The notes under the pieces were generated by a model, which was given only the letters and a program-made list of their open reading frames with translations, had not been told where the DNA came from and did no database searches. A program made the position numbers and the translations under genes. From Acidobacteriaceae bacterium (GTDB lineage: Bacteria > Acidobacteriota > Terriglobia > Terriglobales > Acidobacteriaceae): DNA of 6,383 nt. Numbering within the stretch: position 1 is the first letter of the stretch; each line of letters starts with the position of its first letter. Below are positions 1-6,282 of the stretch, piece by piece. Location: positions 8,835 to 15,217 of the forward strand of contig PKYX01000146.1 in the NCBI GenBank assembly GCA_003132825.1, written 5' to 3'.

Positions 1-504
1 GGAAATCACGAACATATGGCTTTCCGGCTGCCCGGTAGGAACCGACGCGGCGAGCTTCTGCGCCTGGGGGTCAACCACATCCAGGGCGTTGTGGAGTTCT
101 GCCGAAACGTAGAGCATCCCGTCGGGGCCGAACTTGACGCAGTGCGGACGCGTAGGCCCCCCGAGATCAATGGTCGCGACCACCGCGCGCTTATCAAGGT
201 CAACGATCTCGATGTTGGTGCCGTCGGTTCCCGCAAGCCCGACGCCCGAGTCTCCATAAATGGGCAGGTAGGCCAAGCGCCCGTCGGCGGAGGCGGTGAC
301 TTCATGCGCCCGCACTTCCCGGGTCGGGACTCTGGCCAGCTCGTGGGCGGCGTCGGGGTCGATCAGGCTCAGGGTGTGGTCCCCCTGGTTGGCCACTAGC
401 AGCCAATGGCGGTTCGCCTCCGCCGGCGGATTCATTTGGGCAGACATCAACCCGATCCCGGCACTCAGAAAAACCAAACAGAAGATTCGCGGCCAGCGCC
501 TCAT
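1..504 (-). CDS. Secreted YVTN-type beta-propeller protein, N-terminal part (cut by window edge)
   Basis: The frame is open from an ATG at 504 to the window edge, giving 168 residues with no stop; the C-terminus is missing. Residues 1-22 look like a Sec signal peptide: MRR, a hydrophobic stretch, then a likely cleavage site after LMSA. The mature part shows repeated propeller strands: LLVANQGDHTLSLIDPD (about 35-51), NIEIVDLDKRAVVATIDLG (about 97-115), VKFGPDGMLYVSAELHNALD (about 123-142) and VVDPQAQKLAASVPTG (about 143-158). The pattern 'surface strand, value stored in D, then rate or constant' is typical of YVTN/NHL/lactonase-like seven-bladed propellers. A complete protein would usually be 300-400 residues. 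The start is supported by AAGGAG five bases upstream. The likely location is periplasm or cell surface. Propellers of this type are often binding or scaffold proteins, and no catalytic residues can be assigned. The family call is good; the specific function is unknown. Confidence 0.85.
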   Translation of the reverse strand, partial: MRRWPRIFCLVFLSAGIGLMSAQMNPPAEANRHWLLVANQGDHTLSLIDPDAAHELARVPTREVRAHEVTASADGRLAYLPIYGDSGVGLAGTDGTNIEIVDLDKRAVVATIDLGGPTRPHCVKFGPDGMLYVSAELHNALDVVDPQAQKLAASVPTGQPESHMFVIS

Positions 505-509
505 CGTGG

Positions 510-515
510 CTCCTT
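510..515 (-). promoter_or_regulatory. Shine-Dalgarno of the beta-propeller gene
   Basis: The minus strand reads AAGGAG, followed by five bases (CCACG) and then the ATG at 504. This strong site decides the start codon of the propeller gene. It also shows that the gene is translated independently of the permeases about 370 bases upstream. Confidence 0.75.
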
Positions 516-531
516 CGGAAGACCGGGGATG

Positions 532-537
532 ATTGTA
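532..537 (-). promoter_or_regulatory. Candidate -10 box for the beta-propeller gene
   Basis: The minus strand reads TACAAT, five of six matches to TATAAT, and would start transcription about 20 bases before the ATG. At the expected 16-18 base distance there is only CACTTC or a similar weak match to TTGACA, so the -35 element is poor. The distance to the Shine-Dalgarno is sensible and the gap to the preceding gene calls for a promoter, but the assignment rests on one hexamer. Confidence 0.35.
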
Positions 538-719
538 AGCCTACTCCGGCGAAAGAAGTGCGGCATCTGATTGGAAGGAAAATCAACGGCCTCGGCAAAG
601 CTACTTCATGCAGGGTTATGGTTCGGAATGAGCCATCGCCTGACTCCTTCTGCCGCGCGGCGTTGGACGCTTGCAAAAAGCGAAAATCTCCTACGCGTGC
701 TCTCCACAACTTCGGGAGG

Positions 720-821
720 CTACGATTCGTTGTGCTTCACAGCGTCCCAGCCATACTCATAAGCGGGCTCAACCGGCACCAGAGTAGCTCGACCTCTCTC
801 GCCACGTAGCGCCATCAACAT
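720..821 (-). CDS. Possible small ORF, 33 aa, unrecognised
   Basis: This minus-strand ATG-to-TAG frame encodes 33 residues, beginning MLMALRGERGRATLVPVEPA and ending with DAVKHNES. An in-frame TGA lies two codons before the ATG, so it cannot start further upstream. The composition is protein-like, with mixed charged and aromatic residues including YEYGW and little of the Arg/Pro/Gly bias of the shadow frames. There is no good Shine-Dalgarno, only TTTGAAGT just before the ATG. It lies 55 bases after the permease B stop, on the same strand. It could be a small protein, the remnant of a decayed gene, or chance. Confidence 0.18.
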   Translation of the reverse strand: MLMALRGERGRATLVPVEPAYEYGWDAVKHNES

Positions 822-875
822 ACTTCAAATCAAACCCATTTTCATCCTTCGTTGTGGGCCTGAAAGGACCATGCC

Positions 876-2117
876 TTACTCATAGCGCAGCGCCTCAATG
901 GGATCGAGATTCGCCGCCCGCATGGCGGGAAACATGCCGCTCAGGATGCCGACCAGACCCAGAATTCCACTTGCGATCAGTAGGATCCTGGGCGCAACTA
1001 CCAGGCGGATATCGCCCGCGGCGGCGTACTTTGCCATGGCGCTATATAACGTCAGCCGACCCACAGAGAAGGCGACGGCATAAGAAAGCAGGATTCCGAG
1101 TACCCCGCCTGCCCCGGTGATCACCAGGGCCTCGGCCAGAAACTGGAACAGGATGTCGCGCCGGCGCGCGCCTAAAGCCTTTTCCACACCGATCTCCCGC
1201 GTGCGCTGGGTTACCGAGACCAGCATGATATTCATCAGGCCCACCCCACCGATGCCGAGCGTGACTGTGCCGATGAAAGCCAGCAGGATCTTGATGCCGA
1301 GGATAATAATGCCGAACTGCGAAAGCTGTTTCTGGGCGTCGAAGACAAACACCGCCCGCTGGTCATCCGCCTTGAAGTTGTGGGCCGCCGCCAGTGCGCC
1401 GCGGATCGCCGTGGTCAGGTGATCGTGGTCGAGGCCCAAAGAATCCATCCAGATCCCGTTGATGTAGTGGGTGTCCTGCAAAACTCCCATCGAACCGTAG
1501 GTGATGTAGACGACTCGGTTGGTGTTATCCCCAGATTCCTGCATGCGCGGCTGCAACACGCCGACCACCTGAAAACTCACGTCGTTGATGCGAATCGTCT
1601 GGTCGACCGCCGGAACGCCGGAGAACAGCTTATCCTTGGCCTCCGATCCCAGAACCGCATAGAGTCCGCGGCTCAGTGTGTCCTGATCGTTCAAGAACCG
1701 GCCCGAGTCGAGATCGAGGTTCCAAATGGCCTGCAGGGAAGGATCAATTCCCAGAACATCGAGTGTAACCGAACGCGGACTGTTCACCACCGTCGCCGAC
1801 ACATACCCCTGGCGGGCGACGCGGCGAGCCAACGGTATTACATTTCGCAGCAGCTCGACGTCGTCGTCGGTAAAGCGAACTTGCACGCCCGCTTTATTGC
1901 CCCCCATCTCCTGCGAGGTGCGTCCGGGAAAGATCCCGACCGCAGTGGCGCCATAACTTTCGAAGATGCTTTGAATGGCGCGTCCAAAACCTTCTCCGTA
2001 GGCCAGAAGGAGGACCACGGTCGCAATACCCCACGCCATGCCGAGCATGGTGAGCAATGTCTTGCGCAGATCATGGCGCATGGCGCTGTAGGCCTGCTGC
2101 AGCAAATCGCGCTTCAT
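876..2117 (-). CDS. MacB/FtsX-type ABC transporter permease (permease B)
   Basis: A 413-residue inner-membrane permease of the MacB type, without an ATPase domain. TM1 is at about 20-40 (LLTMLGMAWGIATVVLLLAY), followed by a periplasmic MacB_PCD-like domain at about 41-267. The FtsX domain has TM2 at about 268-301, a cytoplasmic coupling loop with QRTREIGVEKALGARRRDIL (304-323), TM3 at about 323-352 and TM4 at about 373-397. It ends with the family signature FPAMRAANLDPIEALRYE. The coupling loop is the part expected to touch the partner ATPase. The frame is open upstream to a TTG at 2198, but the ATG at 2117 is preferred: it has a GGAGGG six bases upstream, starts the protein just before TM1, and follows the previous stop (TAA) by one base. 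The extra 27 residues would overlap the upstream gene and look like shadow sequence. MacB-type systems move substrates or signals by mechanotransmission; the substrate here is unknown. Confidence 0.93.
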   Translation of the reverse strand: MKRDLLQQAYSAMRHDLRKTLLTMLGMAWGIATVVLLLAYGEGFGRAIQSIFESYGATAVGIFPGRTSQEMGGNKAGVQVRFTDDDVELLRNVIPLARRVARQGYVSATVVNSPRSVTLDVLGIDPSLQAIWNLDLDSGRFLNDQDTLSRGLYAVLGSEAKDKLFSGVPAVDQTIRINDVSFQVVGVLQPRMQESGDNTNRVVYITYGSMGVLQDTHYINGIWMDSLGLDHDHLTTAIRGALAAAHNFKADDQRAVFVFDAQKQLSQFGIIILGIKILLAFIGTVTLGIGGVGLMNIMLVSVTQRTREIGVEKALGARRRDILFQFLAEALVITGAGGVLGILLSYAVAFSVGRLTLYSAMAKYAAAGDIRLVVAPRILLIASGILGLVGILSGMFPAMRAANLDPIEALRYE

Positions 2118-2118
2118 A

Positions 2119-3369
2119 TTATTCCCTCCGCAGGGCCTCCACGGGCTGTAGATGGGCGGCTTTACTCGCCGGGTAGAGCCCCGCCACCACGCCCGCAAAC
2201 GCGAGCGATCCGATCGCGGTCGCCGCAGTCCAGGGCACGAGCCTCGGAGTGTCCCATCCCGGCGGGGCCGGCAGCAGAGAGAGCAGCGACATCAACCCGG
2301 ACGCGCCCGCCATCCCCAGCCCGCCGCTCATCAGCGTCAGAAACGCGCCTTCGATGAAGAACTGAAACATAATGCTGCTGTTGGTCGCGCCCAGCGCCTT
2401 GCGCAAGCCGATCTCGCGCGTGCGATCCGCCACCGCCACCAGCATGATGTTGATAATGCCAATGGCTCCGAGGGCCAGCGTGACCAGTCCCACGCTGCCG
2501 AGGAACAGGTTCATGGCGTCGAAAATCTTCCCCACCTGATCTGAAGTGCGGACCGTATCCCACTCGTCGAAAGCGTCGGGGTTGGTGTAATCGAACCCGT
2601 GGTTCCGACCGAGGATCTTGTGGACCTCAAGCTGCGCCGATTCATGCAGCTCGCGCGACCTGGGCTGATAGTTCATGTAGGAGATGGCATCCACGGTCTC
2701 GCCCGTATTCAAGGGCGGAAAATTCTCGAGCATCGTGCTGAAGGGAACAAAGTTCATCAAGTTCTGGTTGGTGTTGTCGCCGTGGCCCAGGCGTTTGATG
2801 ACTCCGATGACCTGGAAACTAAACCCGTTCAGCAGGACCGTGCTGCCTACCGACGGACGTCCCGGAAACATGACGCGGCGGGACTCATCTCCCAGCACGA
2901 TGACGCGCCGCTTTTGGGCGTTGTCCATGTCATTGAGCCAGCGCCCCTGCGCCAGCGGCAAATAGCGGATGCTGTTGAGGTTCGGCAAGGCCCCGAGTAT
3001 TTGCCCGCTACTTTGATAAAAATCGCTGACGGAACGAACGTCATTGCGCTGAATTACCGGGGAGGCGGCCTTGACATCGGGGCACTCACTCAACACATCC
3101 TGGTAATCCTTCAGCGTGAGGTAATACCAGTGCACGCCGGTAAAACTTCCATCAAGGGCAGGAGCGCGGCCGCCCCAGATGAACATGACGTTGTCGCCGA
3201 TCTCGTCAAACTGCTTGCGTTGCCCGGTGCGGAAACCTTCCCCCATCCCGACCAGCAAAAGCAGCGATCCCACCCCCCAGGCGATCCCGAACATGGTCAG
3301 AAACGAGCGCAGCTTATGCGCCCAGAGGGTGCGCAGGGTTTGTCCGAAAATGTCGAAAATCAGGCGCAT
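2119..3369 (-). CDS. MacB/FtsX-type ABC transporter permease (permease A)
   Basis: A 416-residue MacB-type permease, also without a nucleotide-binding domain. The N-terminus has the short cytoplasmic lead MRLIFDIFGQTLRTLWAHKL, then TM1 at about 21-42 (ending in LLLLVGMGEGF). A periplasmic domain spans about 43-285. TM2 is at about 286-312, followed by the coupling loop ADRTREIGLRKALGATNSSI (314-333), TM3 at about 334-366 and TM4 at about 378-400. It ends with LYPASKAAHLQPVEALRRE. The ATG at 3369 is the first possible start because an in-frame TAG lies two codons upstream. It has no clear Shine-Dalgarno (AAGAATAGAAC precedes it). It is a diverged paralogue of permease B: same layout and length, same RTREIG..KALGA loop, and a GDNTN motif in the periplasmic domain (197-201 here, 196-200 in B). 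A heterodimer with B is the likely form. Energy must come from an ATPase not encoded in this window. Confidence 0.93.
   Translation of the reverse strand: MRLIFDIFGQTLRTLWAHKLRSFLTMFGIAWGVGSLLLLVGMGEGFRTGQRKQFDEIGDNVMFIWGGRAPALDGSFTGVHWYYLTLKDYQDVLSECPDVKAASPVIQRNDVRSVSDFYQSSGQILGALPNLNSIRYLPLAQGRWLNDMDNAQKRRVIVLGDESRRVMFPGRPSVGSTVLLNGFSFQVIGVIKRLGHGDNTNQNLMNFVPFSTMLENFPPLNTGETVDAISYMNYQPRSRELHESAQLEVHKILGRNHGFDYTNPDAFDEWDTVRTSDQVGKIFDAMNLFLGSVGLVTLALGAIGIINIMLVAVADRTREIGLRKALGATNSSIMFQFFIEGAFLTLMSGGLGMAGASGLMSLLSLLPAPPGWDTPRLVPWTAATAIGSLAFAGVVAGLYPASKAAHLQPVEALRRE
2124..2129 (-). promoter_or_regulatory. Shine-Dalgarno of permease B inside the end of permease A
   Basis: The minus strand reads GGAGGG, six bases before the ATG at 2117. 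The bases are part of the last codons of permease A (CGG AGG GAA TAA, encoding Arg-Arg-Glu-stop). Ribosomes finishing permease A uncover and use this site, so the two proteins should be made by coupled translation at similar levels. Confidence 0.8.
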
Positions 3370-3560
3370 GTTCTATTCTTATGATACGCGAGGCGCGGCT
3401 TCGCAGTTCCAGGCCAGACTATGCTGATTGGACGTAGAATCGGCGCAAAAGGATCGCTTTGGGCCTCGATTGAGCAGGAAAAAAGCGTGCGAACCTTCTG
3501 GTTTTGGGTGCAGCGACGCATCCGCTCGGCTAAGAGCTGGTTTTGCGCGGGGGGCTTTCC

Positions 3561-3682
3561 CGACCGAGGCCATGGAACCGAGTTTTTCCGCAGCCTATTG
3601 CGGGGGCATAGTTCCACCCGGGACTCCAAGGCGATGGTCCAGACTGGCAGAATCCGGGCTGGCAGAGCCGGCCGACCGAGGC
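3561..3682. repeat. 10-bp direct repeat pair CGACCGAGGC
   Basis: CGACCGAGGC occurs at 3561-3570 and again at 3673-3682, 112 bases apart, both in non-coding DNA. Between them lie a hairpin (3588-3603) and a close repeat of CTGGCAGA (3644-3651 and 3659-3666, period 15). The cluster may be one intergenic repeat unit. With GC-rich bases, one 10-base match in 320 bases could also arise by chance. Confidence 0.4.
3588..3603. repeat. Short hairpin CCGCA-loop-TGCGG
   Basis: CCGCA (3588-3592) pairs with TGCGG (3599-3603) across a six-base loop. On the plus strand a TTTTT tract lies before the stem, not after it. That is wrong for an intrinsic terminator in either direction: on the minus strand the stem is followed by AAAAA. 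Confidence 0.4.
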
Positions 3683-3689
3683 GGGCCGG
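3668..3689. repeat. Inverted repeat directly after the sulfatase-like gene stop
   Basis: CCGGCC (3668-3673) and GGCCGG (3684-3689) form a perfect 6-bp stem with a 10-base loop, starting at the base after the TGA of the 846-residue gene (3690-3692). It could stabilise the mRNA 3' end or slow transcription. No T-run follows on the minus strand, so it does not meet the usual rule for an intrinsic terminator. Confidence 0.4.
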
Positions 3690-6230
3690 TCAGTTTTCGG
3701 GCGGCGTGTAGTGGTAGAGGCCTTGGATCAAGCCAATCTGCCGCCGGATTTCGGCTTCGTTATCATCGCGAATCCGCGGCGTCACATGATTGTGCAACGC
3801 TTTGGGGTCGGCCGCAAGATCAAAAAAATAGTTGTGGCGGTTGACCGCATCCACAATGAACAGGGACTTTCCCCCCTTGGCGAGCAATCCGTACACCGGC
3901 GCATAACTGGAAGCGATGAGATATTGCGAGCGCAAATAAGGCGTCTGCTCGGCCAGCGTCTCGGTGAACAGCGGGCGGCCAAACAGCTCCTGGTTGACGG
4001 TCGGGCGATGGCCCAGCAAGTAGTACAGGCTGGGAGTGAGGTCGAGCGTGAAGGCTATCTGCTCGGGATCCCAGGCCACCTTCTCCCGCAGGCGCGGCGG
4101 TAGATGGATGATGAGCGGGATGCGGATCACTTCCGGAACCAGAAAATCGGAATGCCCGTAGCGGCCAAACTCGCCGTAGGCATCTCCGTGGTCCGAAGTG
4201 AGAACAATGATGCTGTTGTCGTAGAGTCCGCGGTCTTTCAGGAAATGGATAAACTCGCCGAAGGCTCGGTCCATGAGCCGTATTTCCCGAATGCTCATGT
4301 CTCTCCGGCTTCCGCCTCCGTGCAGCCGGTCCAGAGTGAGAGTGTGGACATTCTGCGGCTGGGTGTAGGCAAAGATGGGCTGGTTCGGATCCGCCTGCCG
4401 AGCCATCTTGGCTTCCAGCTCTTGCAGCGTGGGAATGAGATTCAGGTCCTCCCAGAACGTTCTGTCTTTGTCGAGCTCAGTGATGGAGGAAGAGGGACGA
4501 AGAATCTGGTGCAGGATCGGATCCACGCTGATGTAGCTTTGGTAGCCCTCGGTCTCGAGGAGTTTCTGCAGGTTGTTCATCGGATAGTAGGGTTCAATGT
4601 ACTGCTTGTGCAGCTGCATGGCGCCCACCCAAATAGCCGGTTCTGAAAGCGCCGTGCCGGCATATCGAGTGAAGGCGTTCTGCATCACGATGCTGTCGTG
4701 CGCGAAGCGATCGATCTCCGGCATGAAGTCGACCGTAGGGTTGTAGGGCGAAACGTAGTCCTGGCGCAGGCTATCGATGACGAAAATGAAAATATTCGGC
4801 TTTTGGCTCGCGGTGGGCTTCAGTGCGGGAACCAGGCTCAGGTCTGCCGGGCCCACTGCGGTGTCGGGGCTGAGGTTGGTGTTGCGTTTCAAAAACTGAT
4901 AGAAGTCCGCATGGGCTTCATTATTCACCGAGCGCGACAGCACGTCGTACGCCGTCTTGAAGGAAAGGTCCGAGCCGGCATAGCTGTCGAGAATTCCACT
5001 CCAATCATCCTCGGTCCCGGGGTGGTAGGAAACCTCCGCTTTGTAGGCGCCGTAGCCGCTGACGGCCATGGCCAACAGCAGCAGGCTCGCCGCCTTGGCG
5101 GTTCGTCCTCGGAGTGAAACCCCAGTCCAGCGCAGAAATGCCAGCGCAGCCGCCCACACCACAACCACGGCGGTTCTTTGCAGCGCGAAGTCCCAATCCC
5201 GGGTTTGAAGGGCGGCGGGAATGGCGTAGCCCGCCCCGAGCAATCCCAGAAACCCGGCAACCAGCCACCACGCCGCCCCGCGGCGCGGTTTGACTTGCCT
5301 CGTATTCTCCGCCCGGGTGCGGCGCACAAGCGCAGCCGTCCCGGCGACGTAGGCCACCAGCGCCAGCGAGATCACGACCGAGAACAGGTCGGCCTCGAGA
5401 CCATCGAAAGAAAGAGTAGGCAAGATGATGCTGCGGATCACACCGGCTGAAATCAGTACGGCCAGAACATGGGTTCCAGCGAAATTCGCTTCCTCGGGCC
5501 ATGGCGTCCAACGAGCGGCCCGGCCGATCCCGCGCAGCGCCATGCCGAAAATGGTGAAAACTACGAGGTGAAACAGCAGACTGACACCGAACCCGCGTAG
5601 CCCTGCCCCGGGCGTACTGCCCGACTCGTGCAGCACTCGCGCCAGGAGCGAGGTCACGGCGAAGGCACATGCCACCGCCGTGGCGACGAGCGTGGTGAGC
5701 CCAAGATTCCAGTTTTCGCGGGGCGCGCCCTGGGCTTTTCTCGGTCCCAGACTGGCGAAGTCGAGAGCCGCGATCCACAACAAAGGAAACAGGCAAAGCA
5801 TGCTCCACACATACGCGAACAGATCACGCAGCATCCCGGGCAGCGCCGGGCGGAATAGCAGATAGACGGCTACGCCGGCGTGGATCAGCAAAAAGCCAAT
5901 GGCGGCTCTGCGCGTCTTCGCCGCACCGAGGGCCGGGAGCAGCGTGACCGCCACGGTTGCAAACAGAATTCCGAAAAGATAGGAGTGGATGCGCACGAAA
6001 ACCGGCAGCCATGCCAGCAGCGGATGCTGAATGAACCCGAAATACGTGAAAGGGATGTACAGCAACAGGCAGTAGGCCGAAGTGACCAGCAAGAAGGCAC
6101 CGAAAGCGAAACGGGCCAAAACGATGAAAATGCTTTTCCCGATCGAGCCTGATGCCGGCCTCGGAGTTTCGACCGCCGGACGATTGATTTCGGCGGCCAA
6201 GGTATCGAGATCAGGTGGCGAAGCGATCAT
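3690..6230 (-). CDS. Multi-TM sulfatase-fold hydrolase/transferase (alkaline phosphatase superfamily)
   Basis: An 846-residue membrane protein. After a polar lead of about 30 residues come some 11 hydrophobic segments (near 33-60, 72-100, 109-127, 136-158, 175-197, 209-232, 251-270, 279-301, 319-341, 352-368, 380-396). A linker leads to a C-terminal sulfatase-fold domain from about 478 to 815. With the N-terminus inside, an odd TM count puts this domain outside the cytoplasm. Expected metal and catalytic residues are visible: D486 in IFVIDSLRQD, T526 in GTALSEPA at the nucleophile position, H629 in QNVH, D680-H681 in LTSDHGD and H693 in RYGHSDF. The formylglycine motif C/S-x-P-x-R is absent and the nucleophile is Thr, as in LtaS and EptA-type enzymes. 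A phosphotransferase or phosphatase acting on envelope lipids or polysaccharide is therefore more likely than a sulfatase (inference). The start is ATG at 6230 or TTG at 6242 (850 aa). Neither has a Shine-Dalgarno, and ATG is preferred by codon type. Confidence 0.85.
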   Translation of the reverse strand: MIASPPDLDTLAAEINRPAVETPRPASGSIGKSIFIVLARFAFGAFLLVTSAYCLLLYIPFTYFGFIQHPLLAWLPVFVRIHSYLFGILFATVAVTLLPALGAAKTRRAAIGFLLIHAGVAVYLLFRPALPGMLRDLFAYVWSMLCLFPLLWIAALDFASLGPRKAQGAPRENWNLGLTTLVATAVACAFAVTSLLARVLHESGSTPGAGLRGFGVSLLFHLVVFTIFGMALRGIGRAARWTPWPEEANFAGTHVLAVLISAGVIRSIILPTLSFDGLEADLFSVVISLALVAYVAGTAALVRRTRAENTRQVKPRRGAAWWLVAGFLGLLGAGYAIPAALQTRDWDFALQRTAVVVVWAAALAFLRWTGVSLRGRTAKAASLLLLAMAVSGYGAYKAEVSYHPGTEDDWSGILDSYAGSDLSFKTAYDVLSRSVNNEAHADFYQFLKRNTNLSPDTAVGPADLSLVPALKPTASQKPNIFIFVIDSLRQDYVSPYNPTVDFMPEIDRFAHDSIVMQNAFTRYAGTALSEPAIWVGAMQLHKQYIEPYYPMNNLQKLLETEGYQSYISVDPILHQILRPSSSITELDKDRTFWEDLNLIPTLQELEAKMARQADPNQPIFAYTQPQNVHTLTLDRLHGGGSRRDMSIREIRLMDRAFGEFIHFLKDRGLYDNSIIVLTSDHGDAYGEFGRYGHSDFLVPEVIRIPLIIHLPPRLREKVAWDPEQIAFTLDLTPSLYYLLGHRPTVNQELFGRPLFTETLAEQTPYLRSQYLIASSYAPVYGLLAKGGKSLFIVDAVNRHNYFFDLAADPKALHNHVTPRIRDDNEAEIRRQIGLIQGLYHYTPPEN

Positions 6231-6244
6231 GCGGGATGCCAACG

Positions 6245-6270
6245 AGGTGCCAGGAGCGACACCTGTCCCT
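6245..6270. repeat. Candidate intergenic repeat with hairpin upstream of the sulfatase-like gene
   Basis: AGGTG (6245-6249) pairs with CACCT (6260-6264) around a 10-base loop. The adjoining CTGTCCCT (6263-6270) has its exact reverse complement, AGGGACAG, at the very end of the window (6376-6383). The minus-strand wording (AGGGACAGGTGTCGCTCC) resembles GGGACAGGTGTC-type interspersed repeats that I recall from some bacterial genomes; this is memory, not a search. It lies between the stop of the upstream frame and the start of the sulfatase-like gene, where a ribosome site would be expected. Confidence 0.35.
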
Positions 6271-6282
6271 CCCTCTGCGAAT

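Larger units (their letters stand above)
505..875. other. Intergenic region between permease B and the propeller gene
   Basis: This stretch of about 370 bases has no convincing full gene. It holds the propeller gene's ribosome site and candidate -10 box at its left end, a perfect 10-base palindrome GCCGCGCGGC at 652-661, and a 33-codon minus-strand reading frame at 720-821 (listed separately). Just after the permease stop there is an imperfect hairpin (GGTCCT-TTC-AGGCCC on the minus strand, around 856-870). It is not followed by a T-run, so I do not call it a terminator. Confidence 0.6.
3370..3689. other. Intergenic region between the sulfatase-like gene and permease A
   Basis: These 320 bases separate two same-strand genes. 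Open frames on both strands are short and Arg/Pro/Ser-rich, and I see no real gene. The half nearest the sulfatase-like gene carries a 10-base direct repeat, an 8-base repeat and two hairpins (listed separately). A promoter for the permease pair would be expected in the half near 3370-3450. AT-rich hexamers such as TATCAT (minus strand, about 20 bases before the ATG) exist, but none has a matching -35, so no promoter is called. No stem followed by a T-run marks the end of the sulfatase-like transcript. Confidence 0.55.

Noticed and set aside
302..709. Minus-strand 135-codon frame overlapping the propeller gene start
   Set aside because: Its end is Pro/Arg/Gly-rich shadow sequence. The ATG at 504 in the other frame has a signal peptide, propeller repeats and a strong Shine-Dalgarno.
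1380..2357. Long plus-strand open frame (325 codons) across both permease genes
   Set aside because: It is antisense to two clearly recognisable permeases, crosses their junction, lacks any recognisable domain and is explained by G/C-rich third positions on the coding strand.
3479..3505. T6 tract on the minus strand after GGTTCGCACGC as a possible terminator
   Set aside because: No complementary stem of useful length precedes the T-run; only four or five bases could pair across a long loop.
3421..3844. Plus-strand frames starting in the 3370-3689 gap (96 and 138 codons)
   Set aside because: The composition is Arg/Ser/Gly/Pro-rich, they run into the 3' end of the sulfatase-like gene, no Shine-Dalgarno is seen, and two overlapping frames look equally unconvincing.
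4104..4646. Plus-strand open frame of 180 codons opposite the sulfatase-fold domain
   Set aside because: It lies wholly antisense to the catalytic domain, whose motifs (LTSDHGD, RYGHSDF) confirm the minus strand as coding. No independent ribosome site or family resemblance is visible.
5005..5808. Minus-strand 267-codon frame within the TM region of the sulfatase-like gene
   Set aside because: It is a frame-shifted shadow of the same strand, rich in Arg and Gly. The alternative frame gives continuous membrane helices leading into the catalytic domain.
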